A stretch of DNA of 64,000 bases from Rhodothermales bacterium (GTDB lineage: Bacteria; Bacteroidota; Rhodothermia; Rhodothermales; UBA10348), in contig JAEPNP010000001.1 in the NCBI GenBank assembly GCA_017643395.1, positions 1,425,001-1,489,000 of the forward strand, written 5' to 3'. Below, one piece after another: positions 7,951 through 16,784 of the stretch (the first letter of the stretch is position 1; every line of letters starts with the position of its first letter). The translations under genes and the position numbers were made by a program. The notes under the pieces were generated by a model. It worked only from the letters and a program-made list of their open reading frames with translations, made no database searches and was not told the origin of the DNA.

Positions 7951-10900
7951 ATGCCCCCTCGCAATCACAGGTCGCCACGGGCGACGGTGCTACTGGCAAT
8001 CGCGATCGCCCTCCTGGGGGCGCCCGCATCCGGTGCCGGTACCTCTGGGGAGAAGGGGACGTACGAAACTGTCGAGCCGCCGGTCCCGGGCTCATGGACG
8101 GCCAGCTTTGATGAGCTGTCGCAGGTCCAGCTGGACCGCTGGACCACCCACGATGGGCTTCCGCTGACGGCCGTTGAGCGGGTCATTCAGGGGCCAGACG
8201 GCTACCTCTGGCTGGCGACCCAGGAAGGCGTCGTACGATTCGACGGGTACGACTTCGACGTGTACACCAAGATGAACTCCGGCCTGCGGTCGAACAACAT
8301 CTATTCGATGCATGTCGACCCGACTGGTGTATTGTGGATCGGCACCCGGTCCGGCGGGGTGGCTCGCTATCAGGACGGCACGTTTGTGAGTGTTGAGATT
8401 CCCGGACTGGACGAAATGTCCATCGCCAGCATCGCTTCGGATCCGTCCGGAAGCCTGGTGCTCGGCATGTCCGACAGCACGGTTGTGCGCGCCACCTTTG
8501 CTTCCGACGGAAGCGTCTCCACCACGCCCGTGGCAGCACCGCACATCCAGGGTATCACGAAGGTCCTTACCGACGATTCGGGTGCGGTCTGGATCGCGAC
8601 CCGTGAGCACGGCCTCTTCCGCTATGGGCAGGGCGTGACCACCAGCTTCGTCCAGACAGGGGCTTTGACCTCCACCTATATCAACGACCTTTCCATTGCC
8701 CCGGACGGCAGTATCTGGGTTGCAACGGACGAGGACGGCATCGCCCGCATCCAGGGCTATCGCATTCACACCTACGGGCAGGAGGCGGGGTTGCCGCCAG
8801 GCAAGATCAGAGGCATTCTTGCCGATCCGAACGGCACGGTGTGGATCGGCACCGAGGCCCATGGCATCTGGAGACTCACCGGTGGGGTGATCAGTCAGCC
8901 GGACGGCCTCGGGGGCGACCAGGATCGCGACATCCGCGACATCCATTTTGATCGGGAGGGCTCTGTCTGGATGGCGACGGACCAGGGTCTGCAGCGCATC
9001 CGGAACGCACGGTTCAAGACCTACGGCGTCGAACACGGTCTGCCAACCGAATATGTGCAGACCACCATGGAGGCCTCCGACGGGGCCATCTGGATTGGTA
9101 CGCAGAATGGGGTCGCCCGCCTCTTTGAGGGCAAGGTCGACTCCGACTTTCCCGAGATTGGTGAGGTCTACGTCTACAGTCTCGCTGAGGACGCTCGGGG
9201 TCGAGTCTGGATCGGTACCAGAAACGGGATCTGGATCTACGACGAGGGCAGTCTGACCCATCGCACCGCTGCCTCCGGCCACCTGCCGCATGATGTGGTG
9301 TTTGCGCTTTCGGCAGGTCCGTCGGGCATCTGGATGGGAGGGCGCCTGGGCGTAGCCCTGCTCACGGACGACGGGTTTACAAACATGTCCTCCGAACAGG
9401 GCCTCAGCTCCAACGACGTAACGACCATCTACGAAACTGCGGAGGGAGACCTCTGGGTCGGAACGTACGATGCAGGCCTGGATCTCGTGCGGGGAGACAG
9501 TGTCGTGGCCAACTATATCGCGGGCGCTTACATCACCGTGCTCTACGAGGATCACGACCGCGATCTCTGGGTCGGTATTCGCGGCGGCGGCTCCGGTGGT
9601 GGCCTGGCCCTTCTCAAGGGCGGCATTCTCTACGAGTTCCGCGAGGAGCATGGAATGCTCAGCGATATCGTCTCGTCCATTCTCGAGGATGAGGACGGCG
9701 GCATCTGGATGACGAGCAACGTCGGGGCATCCAGGGTTCAGAAGTCCATGTTGCTGGACTTTGCGCACAACCGCATCCAGACCATTACGCCGGAAGTCTT
9801 TACCGATCGTGACGGCCTGCGCACCCGCGAATTCAACGGTGGCACGCAGCCTTCGGGCTGGGCGGGATCAGACGGTCGACTGTGGCTGCCGGGACCGCAG
9901 GGTCTGGTATCGGTCAATCCCTACGAGAAGAATGACGTCGCCCCGTACGTAATCATCGAGCACTTCCGAGCCGATGAGTACCACGGTCGCGGAGACGTGG
10001 ATACCGTGCTCGAGCCCGGTACGCAGCGCTTCGAGTTTACCTTTACGGCCCCGTCCTTCGTGGCACCGGGCAAGACCTCCTTCTCCTACCGGCTGGAAGG
10101 CTACGATCGTGGCTGGGTTCAGCTCGGCGCGGGTGGCTCCCGGCAGGCCGTCTACACCAACCTCGCCCCGGGCGTTTACACCTTCCGTGTGCGGGCCCAG
10201 AATGGCGATGGGGTCTGGAGCGAGAACGAAGCCAGCGTCACCTTCGAGTTGGTGCCGTTCTACTGGCAGACCACGTGGTTCCGCGCACTCTGTGTGTTCC
10301 TGTTCGTACTGGCTGGAGGGTACGCCTATCATCGCCGTATGGCCGGCATGCGCGCCCGCGCTGCCAAGCTTGAGGCTCTGGTAGACGAGCGTACCAAAGA
10401 CTTGCGGGAGGCCATGCGGCAGACCGAAGACGCGCTGGAGCAGACGGAGATCGCCCGGCAGGAGGCCGAGGCCCAGCGCGAGCTGGCAGAAGAAGCCAAG
10501 ACGGTCATTGAGCAGCAGGCCAATCAGCTGCGTGAGATGGACCGCATCAAGACGAGGTTCTTCAACAACATCTCCCACGAATTCCGCACCCCGCTGACGC
10601 TGAACATCGGCCCGATGGAGAACGCGATGCTTGGCGAATACGGGCAGGTCTCTCCCGAACTCCGGCGCCAGCTGGAAGTCATGTTGCGGAACTCACGTCG
10701 CCTGCTGCGCCTGATCAACCAGCTTCTGGACCTGTCCAAGCTTGAGTCAGGGCGCATGAAGCTCAAGGTGACCGAAGGCAACCTGACCGAACTGGTCGAG
10801 GGCATCGTCTATTCGTTCACGCCGTTTGCCGAACGGAAGGAGCTGGACCTCTCCTTCAACAACGAGTTGGGCGACGCCGAATTCCTGTTCGATCCGCTGG

Positions 10901-12582
10901 GGCTGGAGAAAGTGTTCTTCAACCTGCTCTCCAACGCCGTCAAGTTCACACCGGATGGTGGCACCATTTCGGTGTACATGGAGCCCGGAACGCTGGAGTC
11001 GGAGGGCAAGGAGGTCGAGGCCGTCACGGTAACGGTCTCCGACACCGGGCAGGGGATTCCGGAGAAGGACCTCGAGCACATTTTCGACCGCTTCCATCAG
11101 GTGGACGGTACCGTCTCCAAGGTCCAGGAAGGCACGGGCATCGGTCTCGCACTCGTGAAGGAGCTTGTCGAACTGCACGGCGGGCGCATCAGGGTGAAGA
11201 GCCTGCTCGGTGAAGGCACCGAGTTCCAGGTCACACTGCCGCTGGATGCCTCGCTGCTGGGCTCCCACGAGGTGATTGTTGACGGATATGCCGTCGCACC
11301 CGCCGAGCTCGGCCCGATGGTGGAGATGGCCGTCTTCGAGGAAGCAGAAGAGGAGTCGGAGGCGCACATTGAGGTGGCTGACGACGCTCCACTCGTGCTG
11401 GTGGTCGACGACAGTCCGGACATCCGGGAGTACGTGGCCCAGTGCCTCAAGTCACGCTACCGCGTGGTAACGGCCACCGATGGGGCCAAGGGGCTGGAGA
11501 TGGCGCGCATCGTCCGTCCGAATCTGGTGGTGTCGGACGTCATGATGCCCAACATGACCGGATTCGAGATGACGCGCGCCCTCCGGGAAAACGATGTGAC
11601 CAAGCAGATTCCGGTGGTCCTGGTGACCTCCAAGGCCACGCCGGAGGACAAGATTGAAGGTCTGGAAGCCGGTGCAAATGACTACGTAGCCAAGCCGTTC
11701 AGCGCGCGGGAGTTGCTCGCGCGTGTCGAGAACCTGCTGCGTGTGCAGGAGCAGAAGAGCAGCCTGGAGCGCCTGAACTCGGACCTTTTGGCTTCCAACA
11801 CCGCTTTGCGTCAGGCCAGTGAGATGAAGTCGCAGCTTCTGTCGATCGCATCTCACGACATGAAGAACCCGCTGACAGCCATTCGGGAGTTTGCCCGCAT
11901 CCTTCGCGAGGAGAGTGATCAGACGCACCAGCTGGAGCTGCTGGACATGATCTTCGACTCGTCGAACGACATGCTTGCTCTCATCTCACAGCTGCTCGAT
12001 TCGGCAGCACTCGAGGGGGGCAACCTGGAAGTGGCGAGGGAGCAGACCGACCTGGTGGATCTCGCGGAGAGGGTCGTGGAACGCAACGTGCGCATGGCTG
12101 ACCGCAAGGGTCAGGTCATCCACATGACGATGGACGATGCGGAAGCCTGCGCCATTTCGGTAGATGGAGAGCGCATCCGGGAGGCGATGGACAATCTCAT
12201 TTCCAACGCCATCAAGTATTCCCCGCTGAAGTCCAATATCTACGTCAGCATGTCGCGGCAGCGCGGCGAGGTGGTGTTCTCCGTCAGGGACGAAGGCCCC
12301 GGCCTCACGGACGAGGATCACAGTCGTGTATTCGGCAAGTTCAGAAAGCTGTCTGCGCGCCCCACCGGCGGCGAAACGTCCACAGGCCTCGGCCTGTCCA
12401 TCGTGAAGCAGATCATTGAACTGCACGGCGGGCGGGTGTTTGCCGAAGGCGAACCCGGGAAGGGCTCGACATTTACGTTCGTGGTGCCGGACCTGGCTTC
12501 GGACCCGATTCGGGATCGGCCTGCGCTGGGTCGCCAGGACCGCGCATCCGGCCGCGGTTCGACGCCGGAAGGCCAGGCCTGA
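7951..12582 (+). CDS. Hybrid sensor: two-component propeller, Y_Y_Y, HK, receiver, second HK
   Basis: A 1543-residue membrane sensor of the hybrid two-component family common in Bacteroidetes. Order: signal peptide (1-29); about 13-14 propeller repeats (pattern G-x-[IVL]-W-[IVM]-[GA]-T, about 55-620), enough for two seven-bladed propellers; Y_Y_Y domain (about 690-770); one membrane helix (WFRALCVFLFVLAGGYAY, about 775-792); coiled coil; HisKA with His876 (NNISHEFRTP); HATPase (NLLSNAVKF, DTGQGIPEKD); receiver with Asp1153/Asp1154 and phospho-acceptor Asp1196 (VSDVMMPN); second HisKA with His1302 (IASHDMKNP); second HATPase (NLISNAIKYS, STGLGLSIVKQ). The AraC-type DNA-binding domain that often ends these proteins is absent; a second kinase takes its place. 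The ligand is unknown; periplasmic glycan is the family precedent. Confidence 0.93.
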   Translation: MPPRNHRSPRATVLLAIAIALLGAPASGAGTSGEKGTYETVEPPVPGSWTASFDELSQVQLDRWTTHDGLPLTAVERVIQGPDGYLWLATQEGVVRFDGYDFDVYTKMNSGLRSNNIYSMHVDPTGVLWIGTRSGGVARYQDGTFVSVEIPGLDEMSIASIASDPSGSLVLGMSDSTVVRATFASDGSVSTTPVAAPHIQGITKVLTDDSGAVWIATREHGLFRYGQGVTTSFVQTGALTSTYINDLSIAPDGSIWVATDEDGIARIQGYRIHTYGQEAGLPPGKIRGILADPNGTVWIGTEAHGIWRLTGGVISQPDGLGGDQDRDIRDIHFDREGSVWMATDQGLQRIRNARFKTYGVEHGLPTEYVQTTMEASDGAIWIGTQNGVARLFEGKVDSDFPEIGEVYVYSLAEDARGRVWIGTRNGIWIYDEGSLTHRTAASGHLPHDVVFALSAGPSGIWMGGRLGVALLTDDGFTNMSSEQGLSSNDVTTIYETAEGDLWVGTYDAGLDLVRGDSVVANYIAGAYITVLYEDHDRDLWVGIRGGGSGGGLALLKGGILYEFREEHGMLSDIVSSILEDEDGGIWMTSNVGASRVQKSMLLDFAHNRIQTITPEVFTDRDGLRTREFNGGTQPSGWAGSDGRLWLPGPQGLVSVNPYEKNDVAPYVIIEHFRADEYHGRGDVDTVLEPGTQRFEFTFTAPSFVAPGKTSFSYRLEGYDRGWVQLGAGGSRQAVYTNLAPGVYTFRVRAQNGDGVWSENEASVTFELVPFYWQTTWFRALCVFLFVLAGGYAYHRRMAGMRARAAKLEALVDERTKDLREAMRQTEDALEQTEIARQEAEAQRELAEEAKTVIEQQANQLREMDRIKTRFFNNISHEFRTPLTLNIGPMENAMLGEYGQVSPELRRQLEVMLRNSRRLLRLINQLLDLSKLESGRMKLKVTEGNLTELVEGIVYSFTPFAERKELDLSFNNELGDAEFLFDPLGLEKVFFNLLSNAVKFTPDGGTISVYMEPGTLESEGKEVEAVTVTVSDTGQGIPEKDLEHIFDRFHQVDGTVSKVQEGTGIGLALVKELVELHGGRIRVKSLLGEGTEFQVTLPLDASLLGSHEVIVDGYAVAPAELGPMVEMAVFEEAEEESEAHIEVADDAPLVLVVDDSPDIREYVAQCLKSRYRVVTATDGAKGLEMARIVRPNLVVSDVMMPNMTGFEMTRALRENDVTKQIPVVLVTSKATPEDKIEGLEAGANDYVAKPFSARELLARVENLLRVQEQKSSLERLNSDLLASNTALRQASEMKSQLLSIASHDMKNPLTAIREFARILREESDQTHQLELLDMIFDSSNDMLALISQLLDSAALEGGNLEVAREQTDLVDLAERVVERNVRMADRKGQVIHMTMDDAEACAISVDGERIREAMDNLISNAIKYSPLKSNIYVSMSRQRGEVVFSVRDEGPGLTDEDHSRVFGKFRKLSARPTGGETSTGLGLSIVKQIIELHGGRVFAEGEPGKGSTFTFVVPDLASDPIRDRPALGRQDRASGRGSTPEGQA

Positions 12583-12692
12583 CAGGGGTCTTCGGCGTGT
12601 TTCCGGGCGCTCAAGCAGCCCCTCCGCTGGATGCGTCGCCAAGGCCGCCAAGGCGTGCCAGGCCGCCTCGAGGCGAGTGCGGAGGTTGATTC

Positions 12693-13186
12693 CGGGCCGC
12701 GTATTGAACCTTTCGGGCCTCGAAACGGGCATAGAGGTTTCATCGGGGCCACGCATTGAACCTTTCGGGCCTCGAAACGGGCATGGAGGTTTCATAGGGG
12801 CCACTTATCGAACCTTTCGGGCCTCGAAACGGGCATAGAGGTTTCATCGGGGCCACGTATTAAACCTTTCGGGCCTCGAAACGGGCATAGAGGTTTCATC
12901 GGGGCCACGTATCGAACCTTTCGGGCCTCGAAACGGCATAGAGGTTTCATCGGGGCCACGTATTGAACCTTTCGGGCCTCGAAACGGCTTAAGAGGTTTC
13001 ATCGGGGCCACGTATCGAACCTTTCGGGCCTCGAAACGGGCATAGAGGTTTCATCGGGGCCACGTATCGAACCTTTCGGGCCTCGAAACGGCCTAAGAGG
13101 TTTCATCGGGGCCACGTATTGAACCTTTCTGGCCTCGAAACGGGCATAGAGGTTTCATCGGGGCTGCCCATTCAACCTTGCCGGCC
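12693..13186. repeat. Nine-copy 52-bp tandem repeat with internal hairpin
   Basis: Units start (at AACCTTTCGG) at 12707, 12759, 12811, 12863, 12915, 12966, 13018, 13070 and 13122, with a degenerate tenth start at 13174. Spacing is 52 bp, once 51. Each unit holds an inverted repeat, GGCC-TC-GAAAC, a 10-nt loop, then GTTTC-ATCGG-GGCC. Most sequence variation falls in that loop (GGGCATAGAG, GGGCATGGAG, GGCTTAAGAG, GGCCTAAGAG) or in the linker (ACGTATCG, ACGCATTG). The array fills most of the 706-bp gap between the sensor kinase and the DciA-like gene. There are no unique spacers, so it is not CRISPR. I see no convincing gene in the rest of the gap. Confidence 0.9.
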
Positions 13187-13288
13187 CCAGGCACCGCGTT
13201 GGTGTCCCGGTAGTCGCCTGTCTCGATTCCGGCCATCGACACCCGCAATGTCTCCGGATCGGGTGCCACCCCGAGGCGTAGCAGCGGC

Positions 13289-13582
13289 ATGTCCCGCTTC
13301 CGCAAACCCAACTCGCTGTCCTCTCTGCTGGGGAATGTGGTGGAGGATTTGGGGCTTTCGACGCGCCTCAACGAGACCAAGGTCGAGGAGACCTGGCGAC
13401 AACTCGCCGGACCTCAAGCCGATCGCGTCACGCGACGCGTGCGCATGAAGGACGGCGTGCTGACAGTCTACCTGACCGATGCCACCTGGCGGCATGCCCT
13501 GCACGCGCAACGGAAGGAATGGTGCACGCGCCTGAACGTGGCGCTCGACGGCGAGCCCGTGCGGGAGATCATCTTCCGCTAG
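13289..13582 (+). CDS. DUF721 / DciA-like protein
   Basis: A 97-residue protein of the DUF721 family, whose best-studied member DciA loads the replicative helicase DnaB in bacteria lacking DnaC. Seen: LSSLLGNVVEDLGLSTRLNETKVEETWRQ with the family's central Trp, followed by LTVYLTDATWRHALHAQRKE and a basic, ssDNA-binding-type surface. The short form lacking the long N-terminal extension is common in Bacteroidetes. ATG at 13289. Lies between two tandem-repeat arrays (52-bp units upstream, 19-bp units downstream) and converges on fabF. Helicase loading is family inference only. Confidence 0.82.
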   Translation: MSRFRKPNSLSSLLGNVVEDLGLSTRLNETKVEETWRQLAGPQADRVTRRVRMKDGVLTVYLTDATWRHALHAQRKEWCTRLNVALDGEPVREIIFR

Positions 13583-13611
13583 CCGGGTCTGCCTTCGCCC
13601 GGCCGCCTAAG

Positions 13612-13706
13612 CCTCTCCCGGCGAACTCAGCCCGGGCCGGCGAGCTCAGCCTCTCCCGGCGAACTCAGCCTCTCCCGGCGAACTCAGCCCGGCCCGGCGT
13701 GCTCAG
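13612..13706. repeat. Five-copy 19-bp tandem repeat
   Basis: Five contiguous 19-bp units of the form CCTCTCCCGGCGAACTCAG (units 1, 3 and 4 identical) alternating with CCCGGGCCGGCGAGCTCAG-type variants (units 2 and 5). It fills the gap between the convergent DciA-like gene and fabF. The GC-rich CCCGG/CCGGC content could fold, but no classical terminator with a T-run is present. Confidence 0.85.
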
Positions 13707-13712
13707 GCGATC

Positions 13713-14972
13713 CTACCCCTCGTACCTCTTGAAGAGCACAGACGTGTTGTGGCCGCCAAACCCGAAGGCGTTGCTCATGGCCACGTTCACGCTGCGATCC
13801 TGGGGGGTATTGAAGGTGTAGTTCAGGTCACACTCGGCGTCCGCGTGCTCGAAGTTGATCGTCGGCGGAACGCGGTTGTGCCGAATCGCTCCAATCGCGG
13901 CGATTGCCTCCACGGCGCCGGCGGCACCCAGCAGGTGGCCGGTCATGCTCTTGGTGGAGGACACGTTCATATCGAACGCGTTGGATCCGAACACCGACTT
14001 GATGGCGTTGGTCTCTGCCACATCGCCGAGCGGCGTCGACGTGCCGTGCATGTTGAGGTAGTCCACGTCGTCCGGACCGAGATCCGCATGCTTGAGGGCC
14101 GATACCATGGCCGCCCGTGCACCGCGGCCGTCCGGGTCGGGCGCGGTGATGTGGAACGCATCTGCGCTCATGCCGATACCCGCAACCTCCGCGTAGATGT
14201 TCGCGCCGCGTGCCTTGGCGTGCTCGAGTTCTTCCAGGAACAGGGCCCCTGCGCCTTCTCCAAGCACAAAGCCGTCTCGCGTCGAGTCGAAAGGCCGACT
14301 CGCACTCGCTGGGTCGTCGTTCCGGGTCGACAGCGCCTTGAGCGCATTGAAACCGCCGACTCCAAGCTCTGTGACGGAAGCTTCCGCTCCTCCGCAGATG
14401 GCCGCATCGGCGTGGCCGAGCTGGATCAGCATGACCGCATCGCCCACGTTGTTGTTGCCTGTGGCACAGGCCGACACCACGCAGTAGTTGGGCCCGCGGA
14501 AACCGTGGCGGATAGAGATCTGACCCGGCGCGATGTCGGAGATCAGCATCGGGATGAAGAACGGCGAGAGCCGACGCGGTCCGCGGTTCTCATACTCGGC
14601 CGTCTGCTCGTGGAACGTCTTCATGCCACCGATGCCGCTCCCGAAGATCACGGCGATGCGATCCTTGACGTCCTCGGGCAGCTCCTCCGAGTTGATACCG
14701 GCATCCGCGATGGCCTGATCGGCCACCACCATGGCGTACTGGCAGAACCGGTCCATTCTGCGGGCAGCCTTGCGATCCAGATACTCGTGCACATCGAAAC
14801 CTTTCAGTTCGCACGCGAACTTGGTGTCGAACGGTTCGGGATCGAAGTACGTAATCGGTGCTGCGCCGCTTTCGCCACGCATCATGGCGTCCCAGAATGC
14901 ATCAGGCGTAAGCCCGATCGGGGTCAGAGCCCCCATTCCGGTGACGACGACACGACGGGAGTTGCTCGCCAT
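13713..14972 (-). CDS. fabF: 3-oxoacyl-ACP synthase II
   Basis: Elongating condensing enzyme of fatty acid synthesis (KASII), 419 residues, normal length. Catalytic triad visible: Cys169 in VVSACATGNN, His309 in NMHGTSTPLGD, His346 in STKSMTGHLLGAAGA. Also the C-terminal AMSNAFGFGGHNTSVLFKR. Located 44 bp downstream of acpP and in the same direction, the usual acpP-fabF arrangement, so the acyl carrier and its condensing enzyme are co-expressed. Confidence 0.97.
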   Translation of the reverse strand: MASNSRRVVVTGMGALTPIGLTPDAFWDAMMRGESGAAPITYFDPEPFDTKFACELKGFDVHEYLDRKAARRMDRFCQYAMVVADQAIADAGINSEELPEDVKDRIAVIFGSGIGGMKTFHEQTAEYENRGPRRLSPFFIPMLISDIAPGQISIRHGFRGPNYCVVSACATGNNNVGDAVMLIQLGHADAAICGGAEASVTELGVGGFNALKALSTRNDDPASASRPFDSTRDGFVLGEGAGALFLEELEHAKARGANIYAEVAGIGMSADAFHITAPDPDGRGARAAMVSALKHADLGPDDVDYLNMHGTSTPLGDVAETNAIKSVFGSNAFDMNVSSTKSMTGHLLGAAGAVEAIAAIGAIRHNRVPPTINFEHADAECDLNYTFNTPQDRSVNVAMSNAFGFGGHNTSVLFKRYEG

Positions 14973-15016
14973 CGGTTTCCACGTTTTGCGGTCCTCGAAA
15001 GGACCGATGGACAGAC

Positions 15017-15256
15017 CTAGCCGGCCTTTTCCTGGAGGTAGCTGACCGCGTCGCCGACGGTGGCGATCTTCTCGGCCTCCTCGTCGGGAATGGTCAGGTC
15101 AAACTCCTTCTCGAATTCCATGATCAGCTCGACCGTATCGAGGGAGTCTGCGCCCAGGTCGTTCGTGAACGACGCATCGTTCGTGATGTCGTCTTCGTCA
15201 ACGCCGAGTTTTTCGACAATGATCGACTTGACCTTGGCTGCAATGTCGTTGGACAT
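15017..15256 (-). CDS. acpP: Acyl carrier protein
   Basis: 79-residue acidic carrier for acyl chains in fatty acid synthesis. The phosphopantetheine attachment serine is Ser38 in [15 protein letters not shown], and the fold matches the four-helix ACP ([38 protein letters not shown]). Sits directly upstream of fabF. Its promoter must lie in the 367-bp gap shared with the divergent metK gene. Confidence 0.97.
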   Translation of the reverse strand: MSNDIAAKVKSIIVEKLGVDEDDITNDASFTNDLGADSLDTVELIMEFEKEFDLTIPDEEAEKIATVGDAVSYLQEKAG

Positions 15257-15506
15257 GAGGTAGAGAGCTTAAGCTGATGGGTGCAAGCCCGCGCCCTACC
15301 GGAAGCGCGGTTTCCGGTTCCGGCAGGGGCGGTATCTGACAGGAAATTAAAGTAACCGGATCGCCACATTCCGCAAAATTCGGGTGGGTCCGGCCCGTAT
15401 ATCGCATCGTGGCGCCTGTGAGTGTCGCGTGCCCGTTCTGCGTTTCAGGCTCGCGAGATTGGGCGCATGCAGCTCGGCCGGTGTACTCGACTTGAGGCAC
15501 ACACAC

Positions 15507-15617
15507 GGAGGGGAGGAACGCACAGGGCCAGGGTTACCAGCGCTCAGATTTCAGTTGAAACGATGGGCACCACGTGGCGTTGCAGCCGCTCTGTTTCAAC
15601 TCGATCCCCATCCCTCC
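15507..15617 (+). promoter_or_regulatory. Structured metK leader with pseudoknot-like pairing
   Basis: Just before metK, AGTTGAAAC (15553-15561) pairs perfectly with GTTTCAACT (15593-15601). Inside that loop, GATGGG (15562-15567) is complementary to CCCATC (15607-15612), downstream of the stem, which gives H-type pseudoknot topology ending 11 nt before the ATG. GGAGGG (15507-15512) could instead pair with CCCTCC (15612-15617), touching the same 3' strand. metK is a classic SAM-riboswitch target, but the bases do not match the SAM-I, SAM-II or SAM/SAH consensus as I remember them. The rest of the 15257-15623 gap shows no gene. Confidence 0.45.
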
Positions 15618-15623
15618 AGCCAG

Positions 15624-16784
15624 ATGTCCCACCTCTTTACTTCCGAATCGGTCTCGGAAGGACATCCCGACAAGGTCGCCGACCAGATCAGCGACGCCAT
15701 TCTCGACGCCATGCTGGCCCAGGACTCCAGGAGCCGCGTGGCCTGCGAGACCCTGGTAACCACCGGATTGGTGGTGCTTGCCGGTGAGGTTACTACTGAT
15801 GCTTACGTGGATGTTCAGGAAGTAGCCCGAGAGGTCATCCGGGGCATCGGCTACACGGATCCGCGGCTTCGCTTCGATGCCGAGAGCTGCGGCGTGCTGA
15901 GTTCTCTGCACGAGCAGAGCCAGGACATTGCCCAGGGGGTCGATGAGGGCGCGGGCATGCACAAGGAGCAGGGTGCCGGTGATCAGGGCATGATGTTCGG
16001 GTACGCCTGTCGCGAGACCGATAGCCTGATGCCTATGGCCATCACCTATGCGCACGGCCTCGTGCGCGAGCTGGCCGGCATCCGCAAAGCCGCGGGCACG
16101 CCAATGCCGTACCTGCGACCGGATTCCAAGAGTCAGGTGACCATCGAGTACGAAGACGACGATCGCACGCCCAAGCGCGTGCACACGATCGTCGTGTCGA
16201 CGCAGCACGCTGAAGACGTGACCGTCGATCAAATCAAGGCCGACGTGCGCACACACCTGATTCCCAAGGTTATCCCGGCAGACATGTTGGACGACAACCT
16301 GATTCTGCACGTCAACCCCACGGGGCGCTTTGTGATCGGCGGCCCGCACGGCGACGCCGGCCTCACCGGTCGCAAGATCATCGTCGATACCTACGGCGGA
16401 AAGGGCGCACACGGTGGAGGCGCGTTCAGCGGCAAGGACTCAACCAAGGTAGATCGCAGCGCAGCCTACGCGGCACGCTGGGTGGCCAAGCACCTGGTCG
16501 CCGCCGGCCTGGCGGACGAAGCCGAAGTCCAGCTTGCGTACGCCATCGGTGTGGCAGATCCCGTTTCCATCCGAGTCGAAACCAACGGCACCGGCAAGAT
16601 TCCGGATCTCGACATGGAGCGCATCGTGCGCGAGGTGTTCGATCTTCGCCCGGCTGCCATCATCGAGACGCTGGATCTGCGCAAGCCGGTATTCCAACCC
16701 ACGGCAGCCTACGGCCACTTTGGCCGGGGTGAGTTTGCCTGGGAGCAGCTGTCGCGGCTGAAGGAGATAGAAGTCACCGCATGA
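15624..16784 (+). CDS. metK: S-adenosylmethionine synthetase
   Basis: Makes S-adenosylmethionine from ATP and methionine. 386 residues, family length. Seen: [19 protein letters not shown] at the N-terminus (ATP/methionine site), [12 protein letters not shown], and the P-loop-like [21 protein letters not shown]. The frame is open 80 codons upstream, but the ATG at 15624 fits the conserved [10 protein letters not shown] start. Its stop overlaps the ATG of the next gene (ATGA at 16781-16784). Preceded by a candidate structured leader. Divergent from acpP. Confidence 0.97.
   Translation: MSHLFTSESVSEGHPDKVADQISDAILDAMLAQDSRSRVACETLVTTGLVVLAGEVTTDAYVDVQEVAREVIRGIGYTDPRLRFDAESCGVLSSLHEQSQDIAQGVDEGAGMHKEQGAGDQGMMFGYACRETDSLMPMAITYAHGLVRELAGIRKAAGTPMPYLRPDSKSQVTIEYEDDDRTPKRVHTIVVSTQHAEDVTVDQIKADVRTHLIPKVIPADMLDDNLILHVNPTGRFVIGGPHGDAGLTGRKIIVDTYGGKGAHGGGAFSGKDSTKVDRSAAYAARWVAKHLVAAGLADEAEVQLAYAIGVADPVSIRVETNGTGKIPDLDMERIVREVFDLRPAAIIETLDLRKPVFQPTAAYGHFGRGEFAWEQLSRLKEIEVTA

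Noticed and set aside
8092-9768. 558-codon open frame opposite the sensor kinase propeller region
   Set aside because: Mirrors the periodic propeller repeats of the real gene; no recognisable domain.
12416-12838. Open frames running into the 52-bp repeats (also 11986-12804 on the minus strand)
   Set aside because: They only translate the repeats and the reverse of the kinase end; no ribosome-binding site or homology.
12693-13186. CRISPR array
   Set aside because: The repeats are contiguous 52-bp units with no unique spacers, and no cas genes are nearby.
13749-15020. 423-codon open frame on the plus strand opposite fabF
   Set aside because: Translation is rich in H, R and V with no homology; it is the complement of a clear fabF gene in high-GC DNA.
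15384-15623. Extended N-terminus of MetK in the open upstream frame
   Set aside because: No homology before [10 protein letters not shown], and the region carries the candidate leader structure.
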